Source: Bdellovibrionales bacterium (GTDB taxonomy: Bacteria; Bdellovibrionota; JAFGOL01). From it: a stretch of DNA of 14,670 nucleotides. The stretch spans positions 1-14,670 of the forward strand of contig JAKLHL010000017.1 in the NCBI GenBank assembly GCA_022710165.1, read 5' to 3'. Below the pieces are notes generated by a model. That model saw only the letters and a list, made by a program, of their open reading frames with translations, was not told the origin of the DNA and made no database searches. The position numbers and the translations under genes were made by a program. Position 1 is the first letter of the stretch, and every line of letters starts with the position of its first letter. This document shows, piece by piece, positions 14,234 through 14,670 of the stretch.

Positions 14234-14670
14234 ACTTATAACCATACTCATAATCGTTATAGCGGTGCTTACAGTAAGTTTTTCTTACAGGGTGAAGGAC
14301 CACAGGCTCTCTTTCGTCAAGAACCTAAAAAGCTTTATGCAGGGAGAAAAAACCCTTAGCTCCGGAGGTCAAAGGCTTGAAATAGTGGAAAGGCCGATAG
14401 TTTTTGATGCACAAAGAAAATTCCTTACAGCGACTTATAGGGAAAAACATTCTGCTGACTGTAACTACAAAGAGCAGGGTGTAGAGACCTGCATAAGCAT
14501 AAAACCAAAGTTAATAGTGGTCCACATGACGGATATCCCAACGCTTAGTGAATCTTTTAACAGGATGAAAGAGCCTGTACTTGGTGAAGAAAGGGAAAAG
14601 CTCATAAGCAGGAGCTACGACAGGCTGAACGTTTCTGCTCATTATTTGATAGATAAGGACGGTACTATTT
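14226..14670 (+). CDS. N-acetylmuramoyl-L-alanine amidase, Amidase_2 type (3' truncated by window)
   Basis: The first 148 residues are visible and the gene runs off the window. The ATG at 14226 lies inside the MGMT gene. Residues 4-20 (LITILIIVIAVLTVSFS) form a signal peptide or membrane anchor, so the enzyme acts outside the cytoplasm. PKLIVVHMTD contains H100, expected to be the first zinc ligand, and LNVSAHYLIDKDGTI (134-148) is the typical second block of peptidoglycan amidases of the PGRP/T7-lysozyme fold. Two Cys (C79, C89) precede the domain and could form a disulphide. The likely role is cutting the bond between MurNAc and the stem peptide in cell-wall remodelling or recycling. The remaining zinc ligands lie beyond the window. 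Confidence 0.85.
   Translation, partial: MNRLITILIIVIAVLTVSFSYRVKDHRLSFVKNLKSFMQGEKTLSSGGQRLEIVERPIVFDAQRKFLTATYREKHSADCNYKEQGVETCISIKPKLIVVHMTDIPTLSESFNRMKEPVLGEEREKLISRSYDRLNVSAHYLIDKDGTI

Overview
The window is a densely coded bacterial segment. No rRNA, tRNA, CRISPR array or transposon is visible, and no gene-free stretch exceeds 300 bases. Arginine is mostly AGG/AGA and isoleucine often ATA. Secretion signals are frequent, and a DivIVA + DUF167 pair is present. This fits an uncultured diderm candidate phylum such as Omnitrophota, Elusimicrobiota or Margulisbacteria. That placement is an impression from codon use and gene content, not a phylogenetic result.

Positions 1-9015 hold four co-directional large genes: a 5'-truncated unknown (3-953), a signal-peptide-bearing multi-spanning membrane protein (969-3368), an exported GH14 beta-amylase (3377-5719), and an exported GT5 glycogen/starch-synthase-like protein (5749-9015). 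The last three carry what I read as the same alpha-helical C-terminal domain of about 300 residues, with landmark motifs at near-constant spacing. I know of no named family for this domain. It is the strongest candidate here for something undescribed: a set of exported alpha-glucan proteins marked with a common C-terminal module.

Positions 9058-12334 continue on the same strand with cytoplasmic and inner-membrane carbohydrate genes: methylglyoxal synthase (mgsA), an MFS sugar transporter of the SLC45/maltose-sucrose type, and 4-alpha-glucanotransferase (malQ). The simplest reading (inference) is that beta-amylase releases maltose outside the cytoplasm, the MFS protein imports it, MalQ processes it, and MgsA offers a triose-phosphate overflow route. 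What a nucleotide-sugar-dependent synthase would do outside the cytoplasm is unexplained.

Positions 12320-13092 (minus strand) hold DUF167 and DivIVA-domain genes, overlapping by 4 bases and convergent with malQ. A 59-base divergent spacer (13093-13151) holds two back-to-back promoter candidates whose -10 boxes lie only 6-7 bases from the start codons, suggesting leaderless mRNAs. Positions 13152-14670 (plus) hold a tightly overlapping trio: a stand-alone B12-dependent methionine synthase activation domain protein, an MGMT-type DNA alkyltransferase with a non-standard C-terminus, and an N-acetylmuramoyl-L-alanine amidase (Amidase_2) cut by the window end.
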